Origin: Zobellia amurskyensis
GTDB lineage: Bacteria > Bacteroidota > Bacteroidia > Flavobacteriales > Flavobacteriaceae
Assembly: GCF_009725985.1 (NCBI RefSeq)
Contig: NZ_RCNR01000023.1
Span: forward strand, 1-64,000
Direction: 5' to 3'
Length of the DNA stretch: 64,000 nucleotides
Shown here: positions 32,817-41,995 of the stretch, piece after piece
Layout: every line of letters starts with the position of its first letter
How positions within the stretch are numbered: the stretch's first letter is position 1
Program-made: the position numbers and the translations under genes
Notes under the pieces: generated by a model
The model's database searches: none
The model's input: only the letters and a program-made list of their open reading frames with translations
Told to the model about the DNA's origin: nothing

Positions 32817-35765
32817 ATGAAGAAAGCTCTAATACTATCACTCTTATTTATTAACTGTATGTACGTATCGTACGGTCAAGAGACAACCATTACCGGATCG
32901 GTAATAGATGAATTTGGTGTCGTGTTGCCTGGCACAGATATTATAATTAAAGGCACAACCAAAGGAACACTAACAGATTTTGATGGTAATTACACTATAG
33001 ATGCCCCAGCAGATGCTATTCTTGTAGTATCATCATTAGGCTATGCCACCCAAGAGGTCCCTATAAACGGTCAGACTTCTATTAAAATAACATTGGTCAT
33101 GGCCGCAGAACAACTACTTGAAACTATTGTAGTGGGCTCAAGGCGACAAGGGAGGACAAAGTTAGACACTCCTGTTCCTGTTGATGTAATCAACATTGCT
33201 GAAGCAGCTATAAACATGCCACAACAAGACATATCTCAAATGCTAACCGCGGCAGCCCCCTCATTTACTGCATTTACCAGTGGCGGGGGTGATTTATCCT
33301 CTTTTGTTAGTCAACCAAGTCTTAGAGGGCTTGCATCAAGCCAAATGCTTGTTCTTGTAAATGGTAAGCGAAGACACTCTTCAGCTATTTTAGCTGGCAA
33401 TCAAACGGGGACTCCTGGTCCCGGTGTGGATATGAGATTTATACCTTCCGTAGGAGTAGACCGAATTGAAATACTTAGGGATGGTGCTTCTGCCCAATAT
33501 GGCTCTGATGCTATAGCAGGGGTAATTAATATGGTTATGAAAAAGGGAACAGGTGAATTTAAAGGTAGTTTAACTGCTGGTGCATATACCAATAAGCCTG
33601 GTTACGACGATTCAGAATTAACAGCAGATGAAAGAGACCTAAACAGATCTTTTGATGGCTGGGATGGTCAAAACTTTCAATTTGATGGGAATTACGGTAT
33701 TGCCTTCGAGAATGATGGCTACTTTAATGCATCTGTTATGTTAGCACAAGCAGAACGTACAGTGAGACCTAGTGTATTATCTCTTGAGCGCGCTCCTTTA
33801 TATGATGAGGCCTACTTAACGAACAACCGTACAGAAACAAATGGTACACCAATCATAACAAACCCAGAGCTTATTGCAGCACAAGCAAGTGGAGATGCAA
33901 ATCTTATTAATTCTCTACAAACAGTTCAAGGACTTATGTCTGCAAGAGATATTGAACAAATTGATGTTGCTTCTTATAGCGGGCTACCCGCCAAAACGAA
34001 TATGAGTTTAGCTTTCAATTTGGAAACTCCTTTAACAGAAACTTCTGATTTTTATGCTTTTGGAGATATTGGCTATCAATATTCTGATGCATACAGCTGT
34101 TTTTATAGAAGATCCGCACAAGCGGACAGATCTAGTTATGATCTGTACCCTAACGGTTTTAGACCACAAATCTATAATGATCAATACAACATTTCACTCG
34201 CCACCGGAATTACAGGTATGATTGGCGACTATGATTTTGATTTAAGTAACACATTTGGTACTAACTGGGCCAAATACGGAATGTTCAATACATGGAATGC
34301 AAGTATTGGCTCTGGCTCTCCTACAGATATGAATCTTGGTACGCATAGTTTTTTACAAAACACTATAAACTTAGATGCTTCTCATTTTTATGAAGATATC
34401 CTATCTGGCTTGAACGTCGCTTTTGGAGGAGAATTAAGATTTGAAAATTATATTATTAGAGCTGGCCAAGAAGAAAGTTATACCGCTGGCGATGCCGGTG
34501 TAATTACAGCAACAGAAGACAATCAAGCACTTATAGGTCCTGATGGGTTTCCTTTGGAAGACCTTAATGGAAATCCCTTCATTGATGAATTCGGAAATCC
34601 GTTATCTCTTGAGTATGCAGGTGTAAGTCAAGAATTGGTAAAGAATTACGCATTAAACTGTCAATGTTTTAGAGGTTATGCCCCAGAAAACGAAGGCAAT
34701 AACTGGAGATCAGTTATGGCTGCTTACGTAGATATGGAACTAGACCTTACTGAAAACTTTTTAGTATCTGGTGCACTTAGAGTAGAAAATTATTCTGATT
34801 TCGGTAACGTATTAACTGGAAAATTCGCCGGACGTTATAAAATAGGTGAAAACTTTTCTTTTAGAGGTTCGTTCAGTAGTGGTTTTAGAGCTCCTTCTTT
34901 ACAAGAACTGAACTACTCGCATAGTTACACATTCTTCGTTGACCTTGTTCCTTTTGATGGTACCCTTTATCCTAATAACAGTTCTGCCTCTCGCGCTTTG
35001 GGCGTTAGTGCTTTAACCGAAGAAAGATCTAGAAACTACAGTTTAGGTTTCACGACCAAAATTGGAAAAGTTGACATAACAGTTGACGCCTATAAAATTG
35101 ACATATTTGATAGAATTTTTGAAACAGGAGAATTTGATGCTTCGTCGTCACCTGCGCTCGAACCTGTGATTGGTAGTGGTTTAGCAACGTTCAGAATCAA
35201 TGGCGGTGATATAAGTACCCAAGGTATTGAAGCCGTTGTTAACTATAACACCAACTTAGGAGCTGGAAAGCTTGGATTGGTATTGGCCGGTACTTTTAGA
35301 GAAAACAAATTTGAAGGTGTAAACTTACCTGATTTAAATACCAACTTAACAGATGCTGAATTAGAAGAAAACTACGTAAGCCGTTCGCTTATCGGTCAAT
35401 TTGAGACGGGTACGCCAAGTTCCAAAATAATAGGTACCCTTAACTATTCTGTGGGTAAATTCTCTGCTATGCTTAGAGGTACGCGTTTTGGGTCGGTTCA
35501 AACTAGAGATAACAACTTACGAACATTAGTTCCTGAAGGAACACTAGGTTATGCCGATCAGTTTTTTACACCTGAATTCACTACAGACATAGGTCTTACC
35601 TATAAATTTAACGACACCTTAAGCCTTACTGTTGGAGGAAATAACGTGTTCAATGAATATCCAGAAATCTTAAGATATGAACTACGTAGCTTCAACCTTT
35701 ACTCACAATATCAGCAAGGATCTGCAGGGGCTTATTACTTTGGAAGATTAACTATCACCCTGTAA
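32817..35765 (+). CDS. TonB-dependent receptor
   Basis: This outer-membrane energy-coupled importer has about 983 residues. A signal peptide (ending YVSYGQ) is followed by a carboxypeptidase-regulatory-like domain (TITGSVIDEFGVVLPGTDI, TDFDGNYTI). The TonB plug follows (PVPVDVIN, LRGLASSQMLVLVNGKRRH, VDRIEILRDGASAQYGSDAIAGVIN), then a long barrel that ends with an aromatic strand (YYFGRLTITL). The frame opens at ATG 32787, but ATG 32817 gives MKKALILSLL as a proper signal peptide and is preferred. It heads a rightward cluster with a lipoprotein, Tat-exported aminotransferase, AEC permease and alanine dehydrogenase, opposite an Lrp regulator. By context the ligand is an amino acid, peptide or amine. 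It is a paralogue of the receptor at 60020. Confidence 0.9.
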   Translation: MKKALILSLLFINCMYVSYGQETTITGSVIDEFGVVLPGTDIIIKGTTKGTLTDFDGNYTIDAPADAILVVSSLGYATQEVPINGQTSIKITLVMAAEQLLETIVVGSRRQGRTKLDTPVPVDVINIAEAAINMPQQDISQMLTAAAPSFTAFTSGGGDLSSFVSQPSLRGLASSQMLVLVNGKRRHSSAILAGNQTGTPGPGVDMRFIPSVGVDRIEILRDGASAQYGSDAIAGVINMVMKKGTGEFKGSLTAGAYTNKPGYDDSELTADERDLNRSFDGWDGQNFQFDGNYGIAFENDGYFNASVMLAQAERTVRPSVLSLERAPLYDEAYLTNNRTETNGTPIITNPELIAAQASGDANLINSLQTVQGLMSARDIEQIDVASYSGLPAKTNMSLAFNLETPLTETSDFYAFGDIGYQYSDAYSCFYRRSAQADRSSYDLYPNGFRPQIYNDQYNISLATGITGMIGDYDFDLSNTFGTNWAKYGMFNTWNASIGSGSPTDMNLGTHSFLQNTINLDASHFYEDILSGLNVAFGGELRFENYIIRAGQEESYTAGDAGVITATEDNQALIGPDGFPLEDLNGNPFIDEFGNPLSLEYAGVSQELVKNYALNCQCFRGYAPENEGNNWRSVMAAYVDMELDLTENFLVSGALRVENYSDFGNVLTGKFAGRYKIGENFSFRGSFSSGFRAPSLQELNYSHSYTFFVDLVPFDGTLYPNNSSASRALGVSALTEERSRNYSLGFTTKIGKVDITVDAYKIDIFDRIFETGEFDASSSPALEPVIGSGLATFRINGGDISTQGIEAVVNYNTNLGAGKLGLVLAGTFRENKFEGVNLPDLNTNLTDAELEENYVSRSLIGQFETGTPSSKIIGTLNYSVGKFSAMLRGTRFGSVQTRDNNLRTLVPEGTLGYADQFFTPEFTTDIGLTYKFNDTLSLTVGGNNVFNEYPEILRYELRSFNLYSQYQQGSAGAYYFGRLTITL

Positions 35766-35798
35766 TGATTTCAACTAACAATTAAGAAGAAGAAGATT

Positions 35799-36299
35799 AT
35801 GAAAACATATAAAACTATTATCTTAATTTTTACCGTAGCTCTGGGGCTTTTATCCTGTGAGCAAGAGAGATTAGAACCCGTACTTACTACAGCTGAAGGT
35901 GGCGGTACTTTAAGCACCTATCTAGCATACACGATTGAATCTACTGACCCATCAGGGTCAAATGTTTATGGCAGAGTAGTTTTTTACAAAACAACTTTAG
36001 ACCAAACTTTGGTTCAGGTTTCTTTGTATAATACAGTAGACGGTTTAATGCACCCTGCACTCATTCTAGACGGCGCTAGTGGTACAGAAACCACTACTAC
36101 TATAACGGCTTTAGATACTATAGACGGATCCACTGGTGAATTTGCATCAAGTAAGTTTTTCGTAATTACCGATGAGTCTTATTATGATGCTATCGAGACC
36201 ATGGATGCCCATATAAATATTTACTTAAGCCCTACCGACGACACTATTGTAGCGTCTAGTGATATAGGCTTAAACGCAGAACCTGTGGAATCAAATTAA
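35799..36299 (+). CDS. Lipoprotein of unknown function
   Basis: This 166-residue protein has a lipoprotein signal (ALGLLSCEQE; cysteine near residue 20). The mature part is beta-rich: VYGRVVFYKTTLDQTLVQVSLYN, HPALILDG, then AHINIYLSPTDDTIVASSDIG. The order of a histidine before a strand and a final HINIY-S block recalls CHRD-type domains, but the match is weak. It starts 33 bp after the TonB receptor stop and 33 bp before the Tat aminotransferase, so it is almost certainly in their operon. A TonB receptor followed by a small lipoprotein suggests a surface or periplasmic accessory, as SusD-like proteins serve SusC, but it is not SusD-like in size or sequence. Confidence 0.7.
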   Translation: MKTYKTIILIFTVALGLLSCEQERLEPVLTTAEGGGTLSTYLAYTIESTDPSGSNVYGRVVFYKTTLDQTLVQVSLYNTVDGLMHPALILDGASGTETTTTITALDTIDGSTGEFASSKFFVITDESYYDAIETMDAHINIYLSPTDDTIVASSDIGLNAEPVESN

Positions 36300-36332
36300 A
36301 CTTAAACTTTTTAACTTAAAACACATATTGTT

Positions 36333-37520
36333 ATGAAAAAATTAGACAGAAGAGCATGGTTGAAACGAGGAGCACTTACAGCTGCTGGAGCAATAGCCGC
36401 ACCGTATTTGAGTTATGGGGCGTTTGGTCATGAACCTGTAGCTTTAGATACTCAAGGTAACCTTCCGTATACTCCTTTTTTTAAAGAGTATTTGCCTTAT
36501 GAAGTAGACAAACCCGTTGAACTTCTTGCAAAATTAAACGCCAACGAGAACCCTTATGGACCATCTCCTATGGCAGTTGACGCTATGCAAAAATATGCAC
36601 CAAAAGGTAACCGATATGCCTGGAAGGAGCTATATACACTAATAGATAAAATTGCAGTACTCGAAGGTGTTAAAGCTGAAACTATTATGATGGGGCCTGG
36701 TTCTTCTGACCTTTTAGAGAAAACTGCGATGGTATTTTTCCAAAATGGAGGAAATATTGTTTCTGCAGATCCTGCATACATGTCATTGATAAAAGTAGCA
36801 GAAGCTACAGGAGCAACATGGAAGCCCATCAAACTAAAAGATGATTGGTCTCATGATTTACCAGCTATGGAAGCTGCAATAGATGCTGACACAAAGTTGG
36901 TATACATCTGTAACCCGAACAACCCCACGGGAAGTATGACAGATCATGAAGAACTTGTTGATTTTTGTTCAAGGGTTTCCGAAAAAGTTCCAATTTTCGT
37001 AGATGAGGCCTATTTAGGATTTTTAGACGATGCCGCCAAAAAGAGTATGGTATCTCTGATAAACGAAGGTAAAAATGTAATGATTGCACGTACTTTCTCT
37101 AAAATTCAAGGTATGGCCGGCTTACGTGTAGGTTACATGGTTGCTCAACCAGAAACATTGGCTATCATTCAAAAGATAACAAGAGGTGGTATGGGTATTT
37201 CATTACCATCAGTTTATGCTGCAATGGCAAGCATGGATGATATTGAATTTTCAAATAAAACAAGAAAATTGAATTCTGAATGTAGAGAGTATGTTTATTC
37301 TGTATTAGACGGAATGGGCTATAGCTATGTACCATCATCTACAAGTTTTATAATCTTTCCTATTGAAATGGAAGGAAAAGCATTCTTAGAAAAAATGACC
37401 GCAGAAGGTGTTGGTGTTCGTGCTTTCAATATTATGGACAAAAACTGGTGTCGTGTTAGTATGGGTACTATGGAAGAAATGAAACTTTTCGGTACTGCCT
37501 TACAAAAAGTACTGGCTTAA
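36333..37520 (+). CDS. Tat-exported PLP-dependent aminotransferase (HisC-like)
   Basis: This 395-residue fold-type I aminotransferase is related to histidinol-phosphate aminotransferases. PLP-site features are visible: NPNNPTGS (N197 region), VDEAYLGF (D224 and Y227), and SKIQGMAGLRVGY (PLP lysine K257). The N terminus is unusual. MKKLDRRAWLKRGALTAAGA carries a twin-arginine motif followed by a hydrophobic stretch ending near residue 35, which is a Tat signal for exporting a folded, cofactor-loaded enzyme. HisC itself is cytoplasmic, so this is unlikely to be the histidine-pathway enzyme. It sits between a lipoprotein and an AEC permease and upstream of alanine dehydrogenase. Transamination of an imported amine or amino acid in the periplasm is the simplest idea; donor and acceptor are unknown. 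Confidence 0.85.
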   Translation: MKKLDRRAWLKRGALTAAGAIAAPYLSYGAFGHEPVALDTQGNLPYTPFFKEYLPYEVDKPVELLAKLNANENPYGPSPMAVDAMQKYAPKGNRYAWKELYTLIDKIAVLEGVKAETIMMGPGSSDLLEKTAMVFFQNGGNIVSADPAYMSLIKVAEATGATWKPIKLKDDWSHDLPAMEAAIDADTKLVYICNPNNPTGSMTDHEELVDFCSRVSEKVPIFVDEAYLGFLDDAAKKSMVSLINEGKNVMIARTFSKIQGMAGLRVGYMVAQPETLAIIQKITRGGMGISLPSVYAAMASMDDIEFSNKTRKLNSECREYVYSVLDGMGYSYVPSSTSFIIFPIEMEGKAFLEKMTAEGVGVRAFNIMDKNWCRVSMGTMEEMKLFGTALQKVLA

Positions 37521-37591
37521 AATTATGCAATGCCCCAGAGAGTCGGTTTTTATAATCAATTGCCTTGATATTTTAGACGCTGGCTCTCAAC

Positions 37592-37610
37592 GGGTTATTC
37601 AACCCTTTTT
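37592..37610 (+). terminator. Short terminator-like hairpin after the aminotransferase gene
   Basis: GGGTT (37592-37596) pairs with AACCC (37601-37605) around ATTC and is followed by five T. The stem is short, so it may act as a weak terminator or attenuator dividing the receptor-lipoprotein-aminotransferase genes from the permease and alanine dehydrogenase genes. Confidence 0.5.
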
Positions 37611-37647
37611 ACCTACTCATATCAATAACTCTTAAACTAATTTCCCT

Positions 37648-38799
37648 ATGAATTTCGCCCTTCAAAATACACTAGAACTATTACTCATTATTGGTCTAGG
37701 GTTACTATTACAGAAAAAAGTAGCGAAGCAAGACCTTAAAGGTGTAAAAGTTATTATTCTAAGTGTTGCCTTACCGGCCGTGATTTTCGTTGCCCTTTTA
37801 AAAATAAAACTAGACAGTTCTTTACTAATTTTCCCCTTACTTGCTTTGGCATTTAACCTAGTTATGTTACTAGCATCAAAATATCTTCTGAACACAACCT
37901 TATCTAAAGAAGAAAACTCAAAAAAACGAACTATAATGATGCTGATGCCTTCTTTGGCACCAGGTCTATCATGCTTCCCTTTCATTGCCATTTATTTAGG
38001 CGATGATTCTGTAGCACTAGCTGCTCTTGCTGATGTTGGAAATAAAATTTTTGTTCTTATACTGCTTTATATGGTTGCCATGCATTGGTATCAAAAAAGA
38101 GCTATAAAAGATTTACAAACCTCAACCTCTAACAAACTAAAGGGATTAGGTTTAGCGCTCATAAAAGAACCTATTAATTTGGTTATAATTGTTGGTCTCT
38201 TACTTCTATCCTTTGGGTTCAATTTAGAATCTTTACCATCGTTCGTACAAAATACTGCATTACATATTAAAGTAATCATGACCCCTCTTATCCTATTGTT
38301 CATAGGCATGGCGGTACGTATAAAATCTGGAGAATTTGGGTTGATTCTCTCTCTTTTAACGAGAAGAGCAGGAATTACATTCTGTCTATCCGCTATATTT
38401 ATTTTGTTGTTCCCCGCACTATCTACCCCGTTAATTCTATTATTGGTAGTATTTCCACAAAGTTCGTGCAGTTTCTGGCCCTTTGCCCATATGAGCGCTA
38501 TCAGTTCTATGGAAGAGGAAGACAAACAACCCAAGCCAACCTTCGATATTAACTTTGCCGTAAATATCTTGGCCCTTTCCTTACCGTTCTCAACCATATT
38601 ATGCATAGGTATATTCTCTTTTAGTGATTTCTTTATTAATCCAACCGTCTTGCTTTTAATAGGTTTTGGAATGGTTACCGTTTCTTTTATTCCTTTCGTA
38701 ATCGAAAAAATAAAGAAAAGCAAGGCGTCAGAACTATCCGGTCAATTCAACACCTATGCCGGTATAGACACCCATTCACAGGGTTCGGAAGAAAACTAA
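37648..38799 (+). CDS. AEC (auxin efflux carrier-like) family permease
   Basis: This 383-residue inner-membrane protein has about ten hydrophobic segments in two halves, joined by a charged loop near residue 150 (KRAIKDLQTSTSNKLKG). The pattern LLLIIGLGLLLQKKV, ILSVALPAVIFVALL and FIGMAVRIKSGEFG resembles the bacterial AEC/BART transporters, which move organic acids and similar solutes. It begins 127 bp after the aminotransferase, across a weak terminator, and 43 bp before alanine dehydrogenase. In this setting it could import the product of the periplasmic aminotransferase (for example a 2-oxo acid or alanine). That role is inferred from context only. Confidence 0.7.
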   Translation: MNFALQNTLELLLIIGLGLLLQKKVAKQDLKGVKVIILSVALPAVIFVALLKIKLDSSLLIFPLLALAFNLVMLLASKYLLNTTLSKEENSKKRTIMMLMPSLAPGLSCFPFIAIYLGDDSVALAALADVGNKIFVLILLYMVAMHWYQKRAIKDLQTSTSNKLKGLGLALIKEPINLVIIVGLLLLSFGFNLESLPSFVQNTALHIKVIMTPLILLFIGMAVRIKSGEFGLILSLLTRRAGITFCLSAIFILLFPALSTPLILLLVVFPQSSCSFWPFAHMSAISSMEEEDKQPKPTFDINFAVNILALSLPFSTILCIGIFSFSDFFINPTVLLLIGFGMVTVSFIPFVIEKIKKSKASELSGQFNTYAGIDTHSQGSEEN

Positions 38800-38842
38800 A
38801 CTAAAAACGTCCCCATGTCTTAATTTAACTAAACAATATAGC

Positions 38843-39949
38843 ATGACAATCGGTATACCCAAAGAAGTTAAAAACAATGAAAATCGTGTAGGGATGACCC
38901 CTGCAGGAGTATTTGAACTTACCAAACATGGCCATATCGTTTACGTGCAATCCAACGCAGGCGAAGGCAGTGGTTTCTTTGATAGTGATTATAAAAAAGC
39001 AGGAGGGCTTATCCTAGATACCATTGGCCAAGTTTATGGGATTAGTGAAATGATCGTAAAGGTTAAGGAACCTATGCCCGAGGAATATGGCCTGGTGCAA
39101 CCCGACCAAATTATCTTTACATATTTCCATTTTGCCTCCAGTGAACCTTTGACCAAGGCAATGATAGAAAGTAAAGCTACGTGTATTGCCTACGAAACGG
39201 TAGAAGATGATGATGGCACTTTACCCCTATTGACTCCTATGTCCGAAGTTGCGGGTAGAATGGCTATTCAACAAGGTGCTAAATACTTAGAAAAACCAGC
39301 AAAAGGTAGAGGTGTTCTTCTGGGCGGTGTACCCGGTGTTGCACCTGGTAAGGTTCTCATTCTAGGTGCGGGAGTCGTTGGTGTGCAGGCCGCAAAAATG
39401 GCAGCAGGTCTAGGCGCTCAAGTAACCATTTTAGATATTAACATGAAGCGGCTTAGATATATTAACGACGTTATGCCTCCACATGTAATAACAGAGTTCT
39501 CAAACGAATTCAATATCCGCAAGTACATACAAAACCACGACCTTATTATTGGGGGCGTTCTTTTAAAAGGTGCCAAAGCACCCAATCTGATTACTAGGGA
39601 TATGCTAAAAGAAATGCGCCCGGGAACGGTTATAGTAGATGTTGCCGTAGACCAAGGGGGGTGTGTAGAAACCACAAGACCTACTACTCATGAAGACCCC
39701 ATTTACATTATTGATGATGTCGTGCACTATTCAGTAGCCAATATGCCCGGAGCTGTTCCATACACATCAACCGTAGCACTTACCAATGTTACTTTACCCT
39801 ATGTTTTGAAATTGGCGAATTTAGGCTGGGCAAATGCAACTGATAAAGACCCCGCACTTAAAAAAGGACTGAATATAATTAATGGAGAAATCGTCTATGA
39901 CGGAATTATAGAAGCTTTTCAAGATTCTGTTTTTGCATATAAATCATAA
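38843..39949 (+). CDS. ald: Alanine dehydrogenase
   Basis: This 368-residue cytoplasmic enzyme performs L-alanine + NAD+ + H2O = pyruvate + NH4+ + NADH. It starts with the family opening MTIGIPKEVKNNENRVGMTPAG. VKVKEPMPEEY holds the substrate-binding lysine, YFHFASSE the catalytic histidine, and LILGAGVVGVQAAKMAAGLGAQVTILD the NAD-binding Rossmann loop with its final aspartate. The length matches the family. It follows the AEC permease by 43 bp and ends at a strong terminator that begins at its stop codon. With an aminotransferase that can make alanine and a divergent Lrp-type regulator, it fits a route that returns amino nitrogen as ammonia and regenerates pyruvate. Confidence 0.96.
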   Translation: MTIGIPKEVKNNENRVGMTPAGVFELTKHGHIVYVQSNAGEGSGFFDSDYKKAGGLILDTIGQVYGISEMIVKVKEPMPEEYGLVQPDQIIFTYFHFASSEPLTKAMIESKATCIAYETVEDDDGTLPLLTPMSEVAGRMAIQQGAKYLEKPAKGRGVLLGGVPGVAPGKVLILGAGVVGVQAAKMAAGLGAQVTILDINMKRLRYINDVMPPHVITEFSNEFNIRKYIQNHDLIIGGVLLKGAKAPNLITRDMLKEMRPGTVIVDVAVDQGGCVETTRPTTHEDPIYIIDDVVHYSVANMPGAVPYTSTVALTNVTLPYVLKLANLGWANATDKDPALKKGLNIINGEIVYDGIIEAFQDSVFAYKS

Positions 39950-39982
39950 AAAAAGCGGTCTCCTTTCGGGAGGCCGCTTTTT
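39950..39982. terminator. Terminator after ald
   Basis: AAAAGCGG plus TCTCC pairs with GGAGG plus CCGCTTTTT (left arm 39950-39963, right arm 39968-39982) around a short loop. It starts directly after the ald stop, with an A run on the left and a T run on the right, so it can also serve the converging gene at 40005. Confidence 0.93.
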
Positions 39983-40004
39983 AATTATAAAATGAAAATT
40001 CCTA

Positions 40005-40346
40005 TCACTTAGCTACTTCTATTGGAATACGATATACAATACCTTTTTGGAAAGTACCTTTAGTTAATTTTTCGAAATCGATAGCGCTTTTTACGTATGT
40101 TCTTAGTGCTTCGTTTTCTGTTTCGATAGAAAGAATTTTTAAATAATTTCCTTCATCTACAGCAACTCTAACTTCTGCTTTAGAGCCTCTAATTTCATTT
40201 GGAATTACGTTTTCACTTAGCATCTCATAAATTTGAGATGTAAGCAATTTTAAAGCTTTTGGCTGATGTAATTCTGGAGTGCCGGCAAATGCATAGCCTA
40301 TGTTCAACGCCATCATCACCATAAGTGCATAAACTGATTTTTTCAT
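40005..40346 (-). CDS. Small exported protein, paralogue of the gene at 31327
   Basis: This 113-residue protein has a signal peptide (1 to about 21, ending GYAFA). The mature part repeats the layout of the 31327-31662 product: an amphipathic helix (KALKLLTSQIYEMLSENV), two strands (AEVRVAVDEGNYLKILSIETEN), a helix (EALRTYVKSAIDFEKL) and a last strand (GIVYRIPIEVAK). It is lysine-rich at the end and probably periplasmic. Both paralogues are single genes with their own terminators and lie at opposite ends of the Lrp-receptor-ald cluster. The function is unknown; a link to that cluster is only positional. Confidence 0.75.
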   Translation of the reverse strand: MKKSVYALMVMMALNIGYAFAGTPELHQPKALKLLTSQIYEMLSENVIPNEIRGSKAEVRVAVDEGNYLKILSIETENEALRTYVKSAIDFEKLTKGTFQKGIVYRIPIEVAK

Positions 40347-40555
40347 GATATTTTGTTTTGTTTTGCTAATTCAGATAACTAATTCATATTAAAGATAACA
40401 CAATGTAAAGCCTTGATATTATTAATTTAATAAATTTTAACACTACAAAACAATAATGTCATAAAATAGAGGTAAAAACTAACGATACCTCAGCTTTTTA
40501 CCCGACCCGAGCGATGCACAAATAACAACTTTAAAGAAAAAGTTCATTTATGCAC

Positions 40556-40592
40556 AAAAAAAGAGGGATGAACCGCACGGCTCATCCCTCTT
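40556..40592 (-). terminator. Terminator of sucC
   Basis: AAGAGGGATGA (40561-40571) pairs perfectly with TCATCCCTCTT (40582-40592) over a 10-base loop. The A run at 40556-40562 gives the T tract on the minus strand. It lies 20 bp after the sucC stop. Confidence 0.93.
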
Positions 40593-40612
40593 AAAATTTA
40601 TAAAAAGTATGT

Positions 40613-41806
40613 TTAGCTTAAAACTTCTTTTACTTTATCCGCAGCTTCTTGAAACTGTACCGCAGAATGTACTGCTAAACCAGAATTATCAATGATTTCT
40701 TTAGCAATTTCCGCATTAGTACCTTGCAAACGAACAATTATTGGAACTTTAATAGCGTCCCCCATATTCTTGTAAGCTTCTACAATACCATTTGCAACAC
40801 GGTCACAACGTACGATTCCACCAAAAATATTAACCAAGATAGCTTTAACACCTTCATCCTTTAGAATGATACGGAAGGCTTCCTCGACCCTTTTAGCATC
40901 AGCTGTACCACCAACATCTAAAAAGTTAGCTGGTTCACCACCGGCCATTTTAATCAAATCCATCGTGGCCATTGCCAATCCGGCTCCGTTTACCATACAA
41001 CCCACATTTCCATCTAAATCAACATAATTTAGACCTAATGCACCGGCTTCAACTTCAATTGCGTTCTCTTCGCGTAAATCACGCATTTCTGCATATTGCT
41101 TTCTGCGGTAAAGGGCATTATCATCAATAGACACCTTAGCATCTACAGCCATAATCTTATCATCCGATGTTTTCAACACAGGGTTGATTTCAAACATGCT
41201 GGAATCACTCTCTACATAAGCTTTATATAAAGAAGCAACGAACTTGGTCATTTCTTTAAAGGCAGTTCCTGAAAGGCCTAGGTTAAAAGCAATTTTTCTT
41301 GCTTGAAACGGTAAAAGACCTGTAGCGGGATCAATTTCTTCAGTAAAAATAAGATGTGGAGTGCTCTCGGCAACCTCCTCAATATCCATTCCACCTTCTG
41401 TAGAATACATGATCATATTTTTACCTGTACCTCTGTTCAAAAGAACAGACATATAAAATTCACTAGTTTCACTATCGCCAGGGTAATATACATCCTCGGC
41501 AACTAAAACTTGGTGAACTTTTTTACCCGCCGCAGAAGTCTGTGGGGTAATCAGGTTCATTCCTATAATGTTTCCTGCAATTTCTTCTACTTCCTTAAGG
41601 TTTTTGGCCAATTTTACACCTCCACCTTTACCACGGCCACCTGCATGTACCTGGGCTTTTATAACGTGCCAACCGGTTCCGGTCTCTGCCGTTAATTGTT
41701 TTGCAGCCTCAACGGCTTCCTTTGAATTATGGGCCACGATACCGCGCTGAATGCGCACACCGAAACTGGCCAAAATCTCTTTTCCTTGGTACTCGTGAAG
41801 ATTCAT
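40613..41806 (-). CDS. sucC: Succinyl-CoA synthetase (ADP-forming), beta subunit
   Basis: This 397-residue TCA-cycle subunit works with SucD to make succinate and ATP or GTP from succinyl-CoA. It begins MNLHEYQGKEILASFGV, the usual start. An ATP-grasp fold follows (KAQVHAGGRGKGGGVKLAKN near residue 50, MSVLLNRGTG, EINPVLKT), and the C-terminal ligase domain carries NIFGGIVRCD and GTNAE. Length and order are normal. sucD is not adjacent, which is common in this phylum. The gene is monocistronic: a -7 element (TATTTTTG on the minus strand) lies 28 bp upstream and a strong terminator follows. Confidence 0.97.
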   Translation of the reverse strand: MNLHEYQGKEILASFGVRIQRGIVAHNSKEAVEAAKQLTAETGTGWHVIKAQVHAGGRGKGGGVKLAKNLKEVEEIAGNIIGMNLITPQTSAAGKKVHQVLVAEDVYYPGDSETSEFYMSVLLNRGTGKNMIMYSTEGGMDIEEVAESTPHLIFTEEIDPATGLLPFQARKIAFNLGLSGTAFKEMTKFVASLYKAYVESDSSMFEINPVLKTSDDKIMAVDAKVSIDDNALYRRKQYAEMRDLREENAIEVEAGALGLNYVDLDGNVGCMVNGAGLAMATMDLIKMAGGEPANFLDVGGTADAKRVEEAFRIILKDEGVKAILVNIFGGIVRCDRVANGIVEAYKNMGDAIKVPIIVRLQGTNAEIAKEIIDNSGLAVHSAVQFQEAADKVKEVLS

Positions 41807-41833
41807 ATATTAAGGTATATTTAGATTCGAAAG

Positions 41834-41841
41834 CAAAAATA
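41834..41841 (-). promoter_or_regulatory. -7 element of sucC
   Basis: The minus strand reads TATTTTTG here, matching TAnnTTTG, 28-35 bp upstream of the sucC ATG. No -33 TTTG is seen at the ideal distance, so this is a partial promoter match. Confidence 0.5.
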
Positions 41842-41995
41842 GGAAACGCAAAGGATTTAGACTAATGAAATATAGAGTTAGTTGCATCCATACCCCATAA
41901 GGTTAAAAAAACTCTTACCCGACGCCCTATATTATTGTCCGAAAAATTTTAAATCATTTAATCTGAACAAATCTCGAGATTGTATAAATCGGGAA

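Noticed and set aside
38091-38723. Open frame of 210 codons on the minus strand over the AEC permease gene
   Set aside because: It is antisense to a clearly membrane-type protein and looks like a shadow. There is no plausible start region or neighbour.
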